A stretch of 64,000 nucleotides of DNA. Source: Talinum fruticosum. Lineage: Eukaryota; Streptophyta; Magnoliopsida; Caryophyllales; Talinaceae. Below are positions 48,515 through 58,588 of the stretch, piece after piece; the first letter of the stretch is position 1, and each line of letters opens with the position of its first letter. A program made the translations under genes and the position numbers. The notes below the pieces were generated by a model that was given only the letters and a program-made list of their open reading frames with translations, did not search any database and had not been told where the DNA came from. The stretch spans positions 4,264,501 to 4,328,500 of the forward strand of contig JAITYX010000003.1 in the NCBI GenBank assembly GCA_021018815.1, written 5' to 3'.

Positions 48515-49242
48515 ATTGCTTTTCGTATTGCGGAGAAGAAATTTTATCGCTTTTAATTCCTCCTTATTCAATGTAATCCTTTTAATTTCTCGGTTTTCTT
48601 TTCTTTTCGCTTTCGTTTTCTTTATCACTTTCCTTTTATTTGCTTTTATCGCTTTTTATTATGTTTTGGTTGCTTTATATTCTCGTAACATGTTGTTCAC
48701 TTGTGTTTAATACATTATGTAAGTTCACTAGTCAAACTAGTAATGGTCGTCGTTTGAAGGGCATAACGGAAGGACTTTTCCCTACATTTTGTACCCTCGC
48801 TCCCGAATCCGATTCCTCGGTCCTAGGATCAATGGATTCATTTTTAATCTTTTTCAATCTTAATTTCTCCCATTCTAACATTGGAAAGGTAAAATTTATC
48901 TTGTTTTTGTTAGTTTTTCTTTGCTAAAAACATACTCGATGACTCTTATTTTTTTTGCTATAATTCTTCAATATTACTTCTTGGTTGTTTCGATTGCAGG
49001 ATAAAAATTATTAGGTTTCCCGAACCTGCCGGCCAGGCCAAAGGTCGAGGCTGACTTCCTCAGCTGTGGCCTCGGCCGGCATCCCCGACCACTTAGTGCT
49101 GGCTTCGGCCAGCATCGAGTAGTCGAGTGGCCGTGGCTCGGGTCCAAACTAGTGTTTTCACACCTATTTCGCCCTAAAACCTCACGTAGAATTATAACCC
49201 TAATTTTATTTATTTTGTTCGAGTTAAGAAATAATATCTCGG
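48515..49242 (+). other. Gypsy-type leader continuation, no gene seen
   Basis: The first 80 bp match the reverse complement of the module at 1-109. The rest is T-rich, with a possible intron: gtaaaat at about 48889 after ggaaag, and a pyrimidine-rich ttgtttcgattgcag ending near 48999. It is followed by a GC-rich stretch (49020-49145) with repeated ggcc/gcttcggcc words. No gag is recognised. Copia element I is inserted at 49243. Confidence 0.4.
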
Positions 49243-50821
49243 TGAAGGTTTGCTCGGGGAGAGTCCGAGTCACCCTAGACGGGGGTGAATAGGGTGAGGA
49301 AGAAATCTTGTGGAAATTCAAACTCTTTTGCCAAGTAAAATACGGAATGCGCTTCGAGTCAAAACAGAGTCGAAAAGTAGAGACTTAGAAAGACCGAATA
49401 GATAGAAATGGCAAGAAAAGCAAATGCTTTAAGACAGCTCGAGTCTAGAATGAACTCGGAAAGTAAACACTTAGAGAATACGTGGAAACCCTCCTGGGAA
49501 GAAAACCATGGACCGTGTCAATCCGGACACGAAGTCAAATCCACTATTTTGAGTCCACAAAATACCGTGAACTCGATCGAACCCGAGTTGCTCCCTTAGA
49601 CAACTCTATACAAGTTTTCCTAGACTCGAAATTCCCTTATCTCATCTAGTACTTCCTAGCGGAGATAACCCTTACAGCTTAGGGATAACTAAGCTGAGTT
49701 CACCCTTACAGACTTAGTCAAGGGACCTTACAAAGAAAGTAAGAAAGAGTTTGTAATCGAGTACAAGACCTTACAACTCGGAAGGTAATGAATTACGGAA
49801 TAGGAGTTGTAAGTAGAAGATTGAGAATGAATACAAAGACTTTGCACAAGTATGCATATTAACAATAAGTTCGGCAATCTTCAAGTCTTGTGAAGTGGCT
49901 TCTATTTATAGATGACCAGGTAGAGTAGCCGTTATCTTCATCTCGCTGACCGAGAGTCCTCTATGACCGTTGATAGAAGCTTTCGAGTCACTCAGAAAGT
50001 ATCCGTTGTAATGTGAACATTGGACAACGGTTTAACTCTCTTGGAAGTCCCAAAACTACTAGCGGTGTCCCGAGAGGTAAGGTGAAAACCACCGTTAAGC
50101 TTGGCGTTCTAGTTTTCCAGATTTGGAAACAGACAGCTCCGACACAATCTTCCGGGACTCGGAGTAGAGAAGGTGAAAAGCCATGTCTGCTGGTGATTTG
50201 ACGTTCGAAGTCTGGTTACTTTTGTAGTTTGAAAAGTGTATCCTCGATTGAATAACCTACAAAAGTAAATCAATTTTGGTTCTCAAAGTATAAAATACTT
50301 TGGTCCAAGATTAGACATAGATAATAAAATAATTATGATGATTAAGCAATTAATTATCCGAGTCGAAGAGAAGTGGAATTTTCCGAGTCCAATATCAATG
50401 ATACTCGGAATTCCATCCGACTTAGTCTAAGCGATAAATCAAGATAAGTAAAGAATATCGAGTGAGATAACTTGATATAAACTAAGTAATAATCATACTA
50501 AAAGTACTGCCTATAACATAATAGAGCTTATAACCGGAAGTCGATTCCGAGTGAGAAAAGACGAAATACTAGTCTATTCAATCTGCGATAAATCTGAGTG
50601 ATGAGGGACTCCGAACAGAGAACTAGTTGTCCGAGTCACTTACGGATAAGCAAGAAGTATAAGAAGTAAAAGCTGTATCACTTAGAGAAGATACCATTTT
50701 ATTCAAAGAAGTTTCGAGATACGAGAGAATGCCTTGGAATCAAAACTCTATAAGTATGAGATGGTTATACCGATTCATTTAATGCAACTCGTAAATGCGT
50801 TGAGAAGTGTTTGAGTCTTCA
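49243..50821 (-). mobile_element. 3' LTR of element I
   Basis: 1579 bp, tgaaggtttgctcgggg to gtttgagtcttca, reversed. The polypurine tract lies just outside its 50821 end. The TATA motif tctatttatag is at 49901-49911 (tataaatag on the minus strand). It holds a single copy of the segment amplified in element D. Confidence 0.92.
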
Positions 50822-50822
50822 A

Positions 50823-50834
50823 TCTCCCCTTTTT
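50823..50834 (-). other. Polypurine tract, element I
   Basis: The minus strand reads aaaaaggggaga directly before the LTR start, identical in plan to 37133-37143. Confidence 0.8.
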
Positions 50835-51239
50835 ATGAAAGGCATTCCATTCTTAGACGAAACTTTGTTGGTGAAAAAATCGACTCCGAGTAGTTGCTCT
50901 TGAGGAAAGTCGAGTAAAGAATTCTCGGTGTATCGGAGCAAGAGGTATATAGTCAAAGCATAAAGTAAAAATGCTTAGCAATGAAATAATGTAAACTCGT
51001 AAAGATTATACACACGTAAATCATGTAAGAGAAAGCATTAATTCATTGAACTCAACAGAAATTACAAGGATTAAAAGGGAAAACTCCCCCTAAACAAGAC
51101 AACAAGTTTTCCGACTCTATTCTATTTCTCCCCTTGCCTTTCAAAGAAAAAAAAATAATAGAAAGAAGGGAAGAAAAGAACATTTAGTACAAATGAGATG
51201 TCCGGACAAAAGAAAGAAAGAAAAATCGCTCCGGAAGAA

Positions 51240-52888
51240 GAAGAATCTGCAGATCGTGGAATTGTCACACAGATGCATAGTGCCTATGAGGGAGAGGGGG
51301 ATTTCGAGTGGAGGCGGAGGGAGTAGAGGTGCGCCGTCGCCGATATGACCTTGACGATGTGCTTGAGCGCGGCGGAGGAAGAACCGGTATGATCGTCGTG
51401 GGCTCAGCTCCGAGTGGCTGACCCGGAGTGAGTGGATCGAGGGGTTCTTCCCTTGGAACCTCGTAGCCGGAGGGGCTGCTCTTTCGACCCGCCGGTGTAG
51501 CTAAGTCTTCGACCCACCTGCATCGCTGTTTGAGTGAGTACAGACTATCTCGAGCTTGTGGAGCGAGGCTAACCCTCGCAGCTTCCCACTGCTTCTTCGT
51601 GGTGTTCCTTCCCTTGCTCGGAAGGACTCCGCCTCAGCCGCAGGTTCCTCGGCGTCTGCAGCCTTCGCATCTTCATCCCCGCTGTCCGAGGAGGTCGGAC
51701 TCGGGCTCGAAGACGCCTGCGACGCGTCCGAGTCATCATGGTCTTGAGCCACCTTGGACCTTCTCTCTCCGAGGAGCTCGACCAGCTCCTCGCCGCTCCT
51801 TTACCAGTGCCCTCATCTCAAGAACAAGAGACTACTCGCTCTCGAATTTGGGATTGGCTCGGTCTTTTGGTTGATGGTCGATTTTGGAGAACAAGTTTGA
51901 AAGACCGGAGCAAGTCTCTCGAAATCAGAGGACACGGAGCCGATCTTGTCCATAAAAACGGGGACAAGAGAGCAGAGAGAGATTTTGAGGCACCTGAGGT
52001 GGAAGCACCACCAGGTGGAGAGGGAGAGAGAGAGGAGTTGATTTCGAGTCCGAGGCGGAGAAGGGGGCCTCGGCTCCGAGTTATGCACCCGGACACCGTG
52101 TTCGGTTTCCGGTATTCGTACCCCTGCAGCTTCCTTTCTGCCGACAACAACGGCAGCCTCGCATACGGCGTTTGGGTCCGAAGGGAGAGGAACTTGGAAT
52201 TGTTTGAAGACAAGGGTGAGAAGAGAACCAAAAGGAAGGGAGGTGTTCTTCTTAGATTGAAGTCGATCCGGCACAGCGGGCATCCGCTTCAATGATGGAG
52301 GGGAAGAGGTCTACTTTGTAGCCCTTAAGAATGTCAAAGAGAGCTTTTAGGTGCTTGGAGTTGGGGTTCTCCTTGCTGGAATGCTCGTGAGAAAAAGGGT
52401 CTCATCGGCAGAAAGCACTGTAAGGCGAGCTTCGATTTCAACCGAGTCACGTAAAAGTTTTTCCGGACTCAGGGAACTCTTTGGCGTACTTTTCAAAGAA
52501 GTCATCGGCGACTTCAGTGAACGGAATGGGGTTGCTGTTCAAGGAGAGAGAGGAGACCTTGAACAAGCGGTGGAGGAGAGAGGTGTTGATGCGAACGGTG
52601 ATGTTCCGAACCCCGGAGGTTAGAACATTTTCGGAGTGGGTAAGGTGAGTGTAGAACTCGAAACGAGTTCGGGATAAATGAACTCGCTGAAGCACATGAA
52701 GTGATAAGCTCCGGTGCTTTGAATGTGAGCCAACCAAGAGAATTTGGTTGTAGGAAAGAACTTGTCGTCCAGACGCAAGGTGATGGGTGACAATGGGTTT
52801 GGAGGGGTTGAGCTTTCTAGCGTTTTGGTGCGAGGCTTTTGGAAGAGGAGGAGACCCGGAAGTCGGGATGGTTACCTCTTTTAGGCAT
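51240..52888 (-). pseudogene. Third ORF (envelope-like position), element I
   Basis: Start MPKRGNHPDFRVSSSSK at 52888, at the same place as in element D. A stop follows after about 23 codons, then the conserved block continues in other frames: FYTHLTHSENVLTSGVRNIT and LLHRLFKVSSLSLNSNPIPF (52737-52447), followed by EVADDFFEKYAKEFPESGK. The middle part is in frame 52292-51813 and neighbours. The C-terminal part (51752-51501) is Ser/Asp/Glu/Ala-rich (SPSPTSSDSGDEDAKAADAE). The start block, the central block and the acidic C-terminus are shared with element D. No clear membrane segment or signal peptide is visible in the conserved frame. The product is unknown. Confidence 0.6.
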
Positions 52889-53520
52889 TTTGAGAGAAGG
52901 AAGGAAAGATGAAACTTTCGAGTAGAAAAGAGAAGGAGAGGTAGAAGAGAAGAAACGAAAAGGTGTAGAAGAAAACAATGAGAGCAGATCGAAACTTACG
53001 AGAGATGGCTTCTTCAACGCTTGCAGAAGTTCAAGGATGACTGTTCACGTAGAAATCTTCCACGAAAAGTTTCGTTTGAGAGAAATGGAATGTAGAATAC
53101 CGAGACGAAGATGAATAGGCGCTATTTATAAAAAATAGAAGCCCGTCAACTATCCGTTAAGTATAACTCCGTTCGACTCGGCTTGTCCATTAGTCACCGA
53201 AGACCGGTGTGACGGTTCTCTTCAACGGTTAAGATTTCAGCGGTTAGAAATCCATGGCTAATATCTTATCACAGCACAGAGAGAGAGAGAGAGAGAAAGA
53301 TTTTGAAAATATGATCCGAAACTCTCCACTGTTCTAGAGATAGTTTCGAAAATTTGAAGTCCAAGTTTCTCTACGTCCGAGTTTGACTCGCATTGGTTTC
53401 GAGTGACTCGAAACATGAAATAACTACCAGCCCAAGTATCACCGAATCAACCGAGCTAATGGTTATTAAAAGTGAAAACACATAACACGTAATTATGCAA
53501 TGAATAAGAATAGCACATAA
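52889..53520 (-). other. Spacer between pol and third ORF, element I
   Basis: Pyrimidine-rich on the minus strand, with (TC)n at 53278-53294 and an A/T-rich block near 53465. No gene seen. The homologous spacer in element D has the same layout. Confidence 0.5.
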
Positions 53521-54960
53521 TTAAGCATTTAACATACCAAGCTCATTCCGAATAAAATAAAACCGATCTTCACCAAGAGGCTTAGTAAAGATATCAACTA
53601 ATTGAAGATTAGTAGGAATGAACTCAAGTTCAATATCACCTTTTTCCGAGTGATCACGTAAGAAGTGATATCTCGACCTCGATATGCTTTGTTTTCGAGT
53701 GCTCGGACAGATTCTTAGTGATGTTGATTGCGCTTTGGTTGTCACACTTGATTGGAACCGAGTTGAGGAATAGTCCAAGATCCTTCAAGTGTTGCTTAAT
53801 CCATAGAATTCGAGCGCAACAAGCTCCAACTGCAATATATTCAGCTTCAGCAGTTGAAAGAGCTACCGAGTTCTCGTTTCTTTGAATGCCAAGATATTAG
53901 GGATTGACCCGTAAATTGGCAAGCTCCGGATGTGCTCTTTCGATCAACTTTGTATCCTGCGTAGTCCGCGTCTAAGTATCTAGTAAGAGTCGGTTCCGAG
54001 TCTCCGGAATACCATAGACCTAAATTTTGAGTACCGCAAGATATCTCGAATATTCTTTTCACCGCAAGTGAGATGTGATTCTTTTGGGTTAGCTTGAAAT
54101 CTTGCACATAGGCAAACACCGAACATTATATCTCGGCTCGCTGGAAGTAAGATATAGCAAAGATCCAATCATACCTCGATAAAGTTTCCGATCTATTGCT
54201 TTACCTTTCTCGTCCGAGTCAAGCTTTATACTCGTCGCTCATGGGAGTAGATGCATGCTTTGCATCTTGGAGTTTGTATTTCTTCAGCAGTTCCTTGGTG
54301 TACTTTGATTGATGGACATAGATCCCATCTTTGTCTTGTTTGATTTGTAACCCAAGGAAGAAGTTGAGTTCTCCCATCATACTCATTTGGAACTCTTGAC
54401 TCATCAACCCGTAAAATTCTCGCACGTAAATTCATTAGTAGCACCAAAGATAATATCATCAACATAGATTTGAACAATTAGGAAATCTTTCCCCTTAGTT
54501 TTTATGAAGAGAGTCTTGTCGATCTGTCCTCTTTTAAAATCATTTTGAACCAAGAAGCTACTCAGTCTTTCATACCAAGCTCGAGGTGCTTGTTTAAGAC
54601 CATAGAGAGCCTTTTGAAGTTTGAAAACATGATTTGGAAATTCCGAGTTTTCAAAACCAGGAGGCTGTTCGACATAGACTTCTTCTTCAATAAAACCATT
54701 GAGAAATGCACACTTAACATCCATTTGATAAAATTTAATATGCATGCTGGATGCAAATGCCAACGATATTCTGATAGCTTCGATTCTGCTACAGGTGCAA
54801 AGGTTTCCCCACAATCAATTCCTTCTTCTTGATTATAGCCTTGAGCCACAAGTCTAGCCTTGTTTCGACTACCACTCCACCCTCATCCAGCTTTGTTCTT
54901 GAAAACCCATTTGGTTCCTATAACCGGGTGGTCGAAGGTCGGTTGGTCGAGTCCATACTT
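53521..54960 (-). pseudogene. Reverse transcriptase and RNase H, element I
   Basis: RT (54849-54219): an FAPVA start block, YQMDVKCAFLNGFIEEEVYV with a catalytic Asp, PPGFENSEFPNHVFKLQKAL, YGLKQAPRAWYERL and the catalytic IYVDDIIFGATNE, then MMGELNFFLGLQIKQDKDGI and KKYKLQDAKHASTPM. RNase H (54119-53521): LDADYAG, DRKSTSGACQFTGQSLISWH, then RYHFLRDHSEKGDIELEFIP and DIFTKPLGEDRF, with a stop at 53521. The DNQSAI-type segment lies in another frame. All catalytic blocks are present but spread over at least four frames, so as read no complete enzyme is encoded. Confidence 0.8.
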
Positions 54961-55399
54961 GGTTTCTCTCGAATTGATTGAGTTCCTCTTGCATGGCCTC
55001 TACCCATTTAGGTTCATTAAGGGCCTCTAGTGCATTTTTGGGTTCGTTTAATGAAATGAATGCAGTAAATGCACATAGATTATGTAGAGAGGAACGAGTT
55101 CTTACCCCACTGTTGATATCCGAAATTATGTTTTCTTGGGGATGACTCGGGAGTAAATTTGAATGCTTTACCAGCTCTCCGATTCACGAGATTTGTGGGC
55201 AGAGCCACTTGATCTTCAAAAGCTTGTTCCGAGTGACCCTCTTCATCAACTTGTTCGTTCGAGCGAGCTCTTGAGTTGTCTCATTTTGAGTTACCTCATT
55301 CCGAGTGACTTCATTCCGAGCAGGTTGAGTCCGAGTCTTTGTAGGCTCGGCTTCATCATCATCTCTACCGAGCTTCAGCTTCCGAGTATGATGACTCAC

Positions 55400-56220
55400 T
55401 TGGCTTCTCCTGTTCAAGCTCATCAAACACTACGTGGATGCTTTCTTCCACTTTGTTAGTTCGCTTATTGAAAATGCGATAAGCTTTGTTGTGAGAGGAG
55501 TAACCTAGAAAAATACCTTCGTCTCGACCGAGCATCAAACTTGGTCGAGTGATCCTTACCGTTGTTGTGAACGAAGCATTTACATCCGAATGGTCTCGAA
55601 ATAGGAAATATTTGGCTTCTTCCCTTTGTAGAGCTCATAAGGTGTTTTCTTCATAATGGGTCCGATGAGGCATCTATTCAGAGTGTAGTTGGCTGTGTTG
55701 ATCGCCTCCGCCTGCAAATAGTAAGGCAAGTTGTGCTCAATCATCATCGTCCTTGCTATTTCTTCAAGGGTTCTGTTCTTTCTCTCTACTACTCCATTCT
55801 CGTTGAGGAGTTCTGGGTGCTGAGAAGTTGTGAGAGATTCCATTTTTGTCACGGAACTCGAGAATTCCGAGTAATCGAACTCCCTTCCATGGTCGGCTCG
55901 AATCCTCCGGATCCGAGTCCGAGACTCAACTTGAATTTTTCTGCAGAGCTTGTCGAACTCCTTGAAAGCTTCATTTTTGTGCTTAAGAAAACACACCCAG
56001 GTAAATCGTGAATAATCATCAATAATAACAAGTATGTAAGATTTACCTCCGAGACTCTTCACAGGGATTTCACCACATAAGTCCATATGTAGCAGTTCAA
56101 GCACTTTGGATGTGGAAACTGTCTTCAGAGATTTGAATGAAGATCTCGACTTGTTTCCTCTCGGTGCATGCTTCACATACTTTGTCTTTCTCAAAAACAC
56201 AGTTAGGTAAACCCCTAACT
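55400..56220 (-). pseudogene. Integrase, element I, nearly intact core
   Basis: One frame of 206 codons (56200-55580) covers the rve core. LELLHMDLCGEIPVKSLGGK holds the first catalytic Asp; IRADHGREFDYSEF holds the second; and NGVVERKNRTLEEIARTMM holds the catalytic Glu. NRCLIGPIMKKTPYELYKGK follows. The upstream HHCC-like segment (VCEACT) is in another frame because of one-base differences near 56146 and 56163. The C-terminal KFDARSDEGIFLGY-like block lies at about 55560-55490 in a further frame. Confidence 0.8.
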
Positions 56221-56759
56221 AGACCATTAGATGCCAATTTCTTGATAGTATGCATGCTAATATGGCCTAATCTACGATGTCAAGTCCACGAATCATCATG
56301 GAGAGATGCTTTTAAGCAAGATAAATTCCGACTTGGGTCGAAAGAGGAATGATGTAAGTATTACCTGACCTCTTACCTGAAAGCTTGATCTCTTTGGTGG
56401 TCTCATCCGAGATGTAGCACTTAGATTGAGTGAATCTTACCTCCCGACCTTTGTCGCATAGCTGGGAGATGCTAAGCGGATTGTATTTTAGCCCTTTGAC
56501 AAGGTAGACTGGGTCGACCAGATTGCTTCCATTTCCAATCTTGCCAATACCAACTATCTTGCCTTTGCTATCATCCCCAAAGGTCACTTTTCCTCCTTTA
56601 TGTCTTTCCAACTTAGAAAAGAGTCCTCGCATCTCCCGACATGTGGCGTGAACATCCACCGTCAAGGTACCAGTGTCCTTTTGATCTTTCTCGAGTGACC
56701 TGCAAAACAGAGAGAATCTAACCCTTCTCACTTCCTCTAACAAACCCAAGTAACATTCC
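56221..56759 (-). pseudogene. Protease and GAG-pre-integrase, element I
   Basis: The frame 56749-56312 carries GLFSKLERHKGGKVTFGDDS, KGKIVGIGKIGNGSNLVDPV, YLVKGLKYNPLSISQLCDKG and REVRFTQSKCYI, which is the protease C-terminal part and the GAG-pre-integrase domain. The protease active-site region (D-S/G-G followed by CS.HMSG) is at about 56690-56635 but out of frame, so the catalytic Asp block is not read together with the rest. Confidence 0.7.
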
Positions 56760-58529
56760 TTACTGTGGTCCTTTTCTAAGGAAGAAGGTGTTTTGGAACC
56801 CGGATTTGAATGACTTTGGGTTTTGTCTCGATTCTCGAGTCTTCCTCTCGGAGAACCGAGTCCGTGTCTCTTTCTTTTTGAAAACTTTTCCTTTTGAAGT
56901 AGGAGAGAATGGTTTCTTTTTGTAAACAGCTTCCGGGCTTAGTCCTTCTTTCATTTCGTGAATGGGACCATGCTCAGCTTTCCCGAACTTCACAGCTTCG
57001 GAATCATTTTTAAACAGCTTCCGAGTAGGAATTGGATTCCTCTTCTCTGTTGAAACCAAGACCTTCTTTTCGAAAGGAGACACATTGTGATCCTAAGAGC
57101 ATGTCAAGGTTTTTCCGACCTTGAGTAAATTTTAAAATCAGATCTTGAGACTCAGTGAGCTTCGTTTTAGTTGCTCATTCTCTTTCTCGAGTAACTCGGA
57201 CTCGGCCTCATTAGTTTGAGCACTAGTCTTGAGTTCTCTCGAGTGTGAGTCTCAGCTTTTCCAATTCGTTTTTCAAAGAATTGCTCTCGAAGAAATTGAC
57301 TCAAGTTGTTCTTTGAAATGGGAAGAGTCGAATTGGACTTTTCTTCCAAAGTAAAAATGTATTTAACTAAATCAACTTTGGAGAATTTGAGGAAGTAATC
57401 AATTACCTCTTGAGGGTTAGTTTCCTTATTGTCCGAGTCCGAGTCCGACTCCTTTTCGCCTTCCGAGTCGAAATTGCCATCGGACATTTCGAGTCGTCTA
57501 AGTCCTCATCATCTTCCGATGAATCCTCATCGCTCCATGTTGTCATCATGGCTTTCTTCTTCTTTCTGTCCCTTTTCCTTTTCGGACAGTCTTTGACTAT
57601 GTGGTCTTTGCTGCCACACTCGAAACACCTGAATTCTTAGATAAAGATAACTTTGAAGGGGAAGAAAACTTACCTTTTCTCGTCTCTCTTATCTTTCTTG
57701 TAGAATTCTTCTTTTGGCCTTTTGTCCCATCTTTTGTGCTTCATCATTCTCTTGAAGCCTCTTGCAATGAGTGCCATGGGATCGTCTTCCGAGTCGAAGA
57801 GCTCGGATTTGCTTCTTTGGATTCTCGAGGCTTTCAGTGCTATGTTTCCTTTGGTGCCGCCCTCAGCATCCTCTTCTTCTAGATGGATTTTGTGAGTTAG
57901 AAGCTTTCCGATGAGCTCGTCTAGCTTTAAGAGTGAGAGGTTCCGAGCCTCCTCTATGGCAGTCACCTTCGGACCCCATCTTCTTTTGGGTAGACTTCGA
58001 GTATCTTTCCGCACATTTCCTCGTGTGTGATCTTCTTACCCGGAGACTTGAGATTATTGGTAATCTCGATAAACCGAATGAACATCCGAGTAATGTTCTC
58101 TTCGGCTCCATCTTGAATAGCTCGTATTTATGAAGATATTGACTAATCTTCGCTTGTCCGACTTGGCTAGTTCCTTCGTAAGTGTTGACAAGTGTGTCCC
58201 ACACTTCTTTTGCTGTGTCGCAGTGCAGACACTCGATTGTATTCCTCCGAGCTAATGGCACACATCGGAATGTTCATTGCCTCGAAGTTCTTTCGAACTT
58301 CTGCGCTCGCTCGGAGTGAATTCAGCCTTTGTCTTGGGAATAATTCTGGATTCCTCTCGTCTTCATTGGAATGTAGTTTCCTTGTCGTATGATTTCCCAT
58401 ACATCTTCATCATGATCCATGAGGAAACATTCCATAAGCTTCTTCCAAGTGCCCAAAGTTTGATCCTTTGAATTTTGGTGGCCTGTTGGAAGATCTTCCT
58501 TCATCGAACTCTCCGGTGTTCTAAGCCAT
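56760..58529 (-). pseudogene. Gag, element I
   Basis: The start codon is at 58529. The third codon is TAG where the sister element B has CAG and D and A have CGG and CGT. The next stretch reads ECFLMDHDEDVWEIIRQGNY and PMKTRG (58504-58322). The UBN2-like core follows: NIPMCAISSEEYNRVSA, then AKEVWDTLVNTYEGTSQVGQ and AKISQYLHKYELFKMEP (58261-58100), then LPKRRWGPKVTAIEEARNLS (58000) and FKRMMKHKRWDKRPKEEFYK. The knuckle DNA is at 57625-57585. The acidic stretch MSDGNFDSEGEKESDSDSDN is at 57487, the coiled coil near 57330-57170, and a basic linker at 57083-56760. Confidence 0.8.
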
Positions 58530-58574
58530 TTGATCTTTAGACCTTTGGATGGTTAGATCCTTTCTGAAAGGCTA

Positions 58575-58586
58575 GGCTCGATACCC
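58575..58586 (-). other. Primer-binding site, element I
   Basis: The minus strand reads gggtatcgagcc next to the 5' LTR end, a variant of the initiator Met tRNA complement. Like element D it has cgag where cagag is expected. Confidence 0.75.
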
Positions 58587-58588
58587 AT

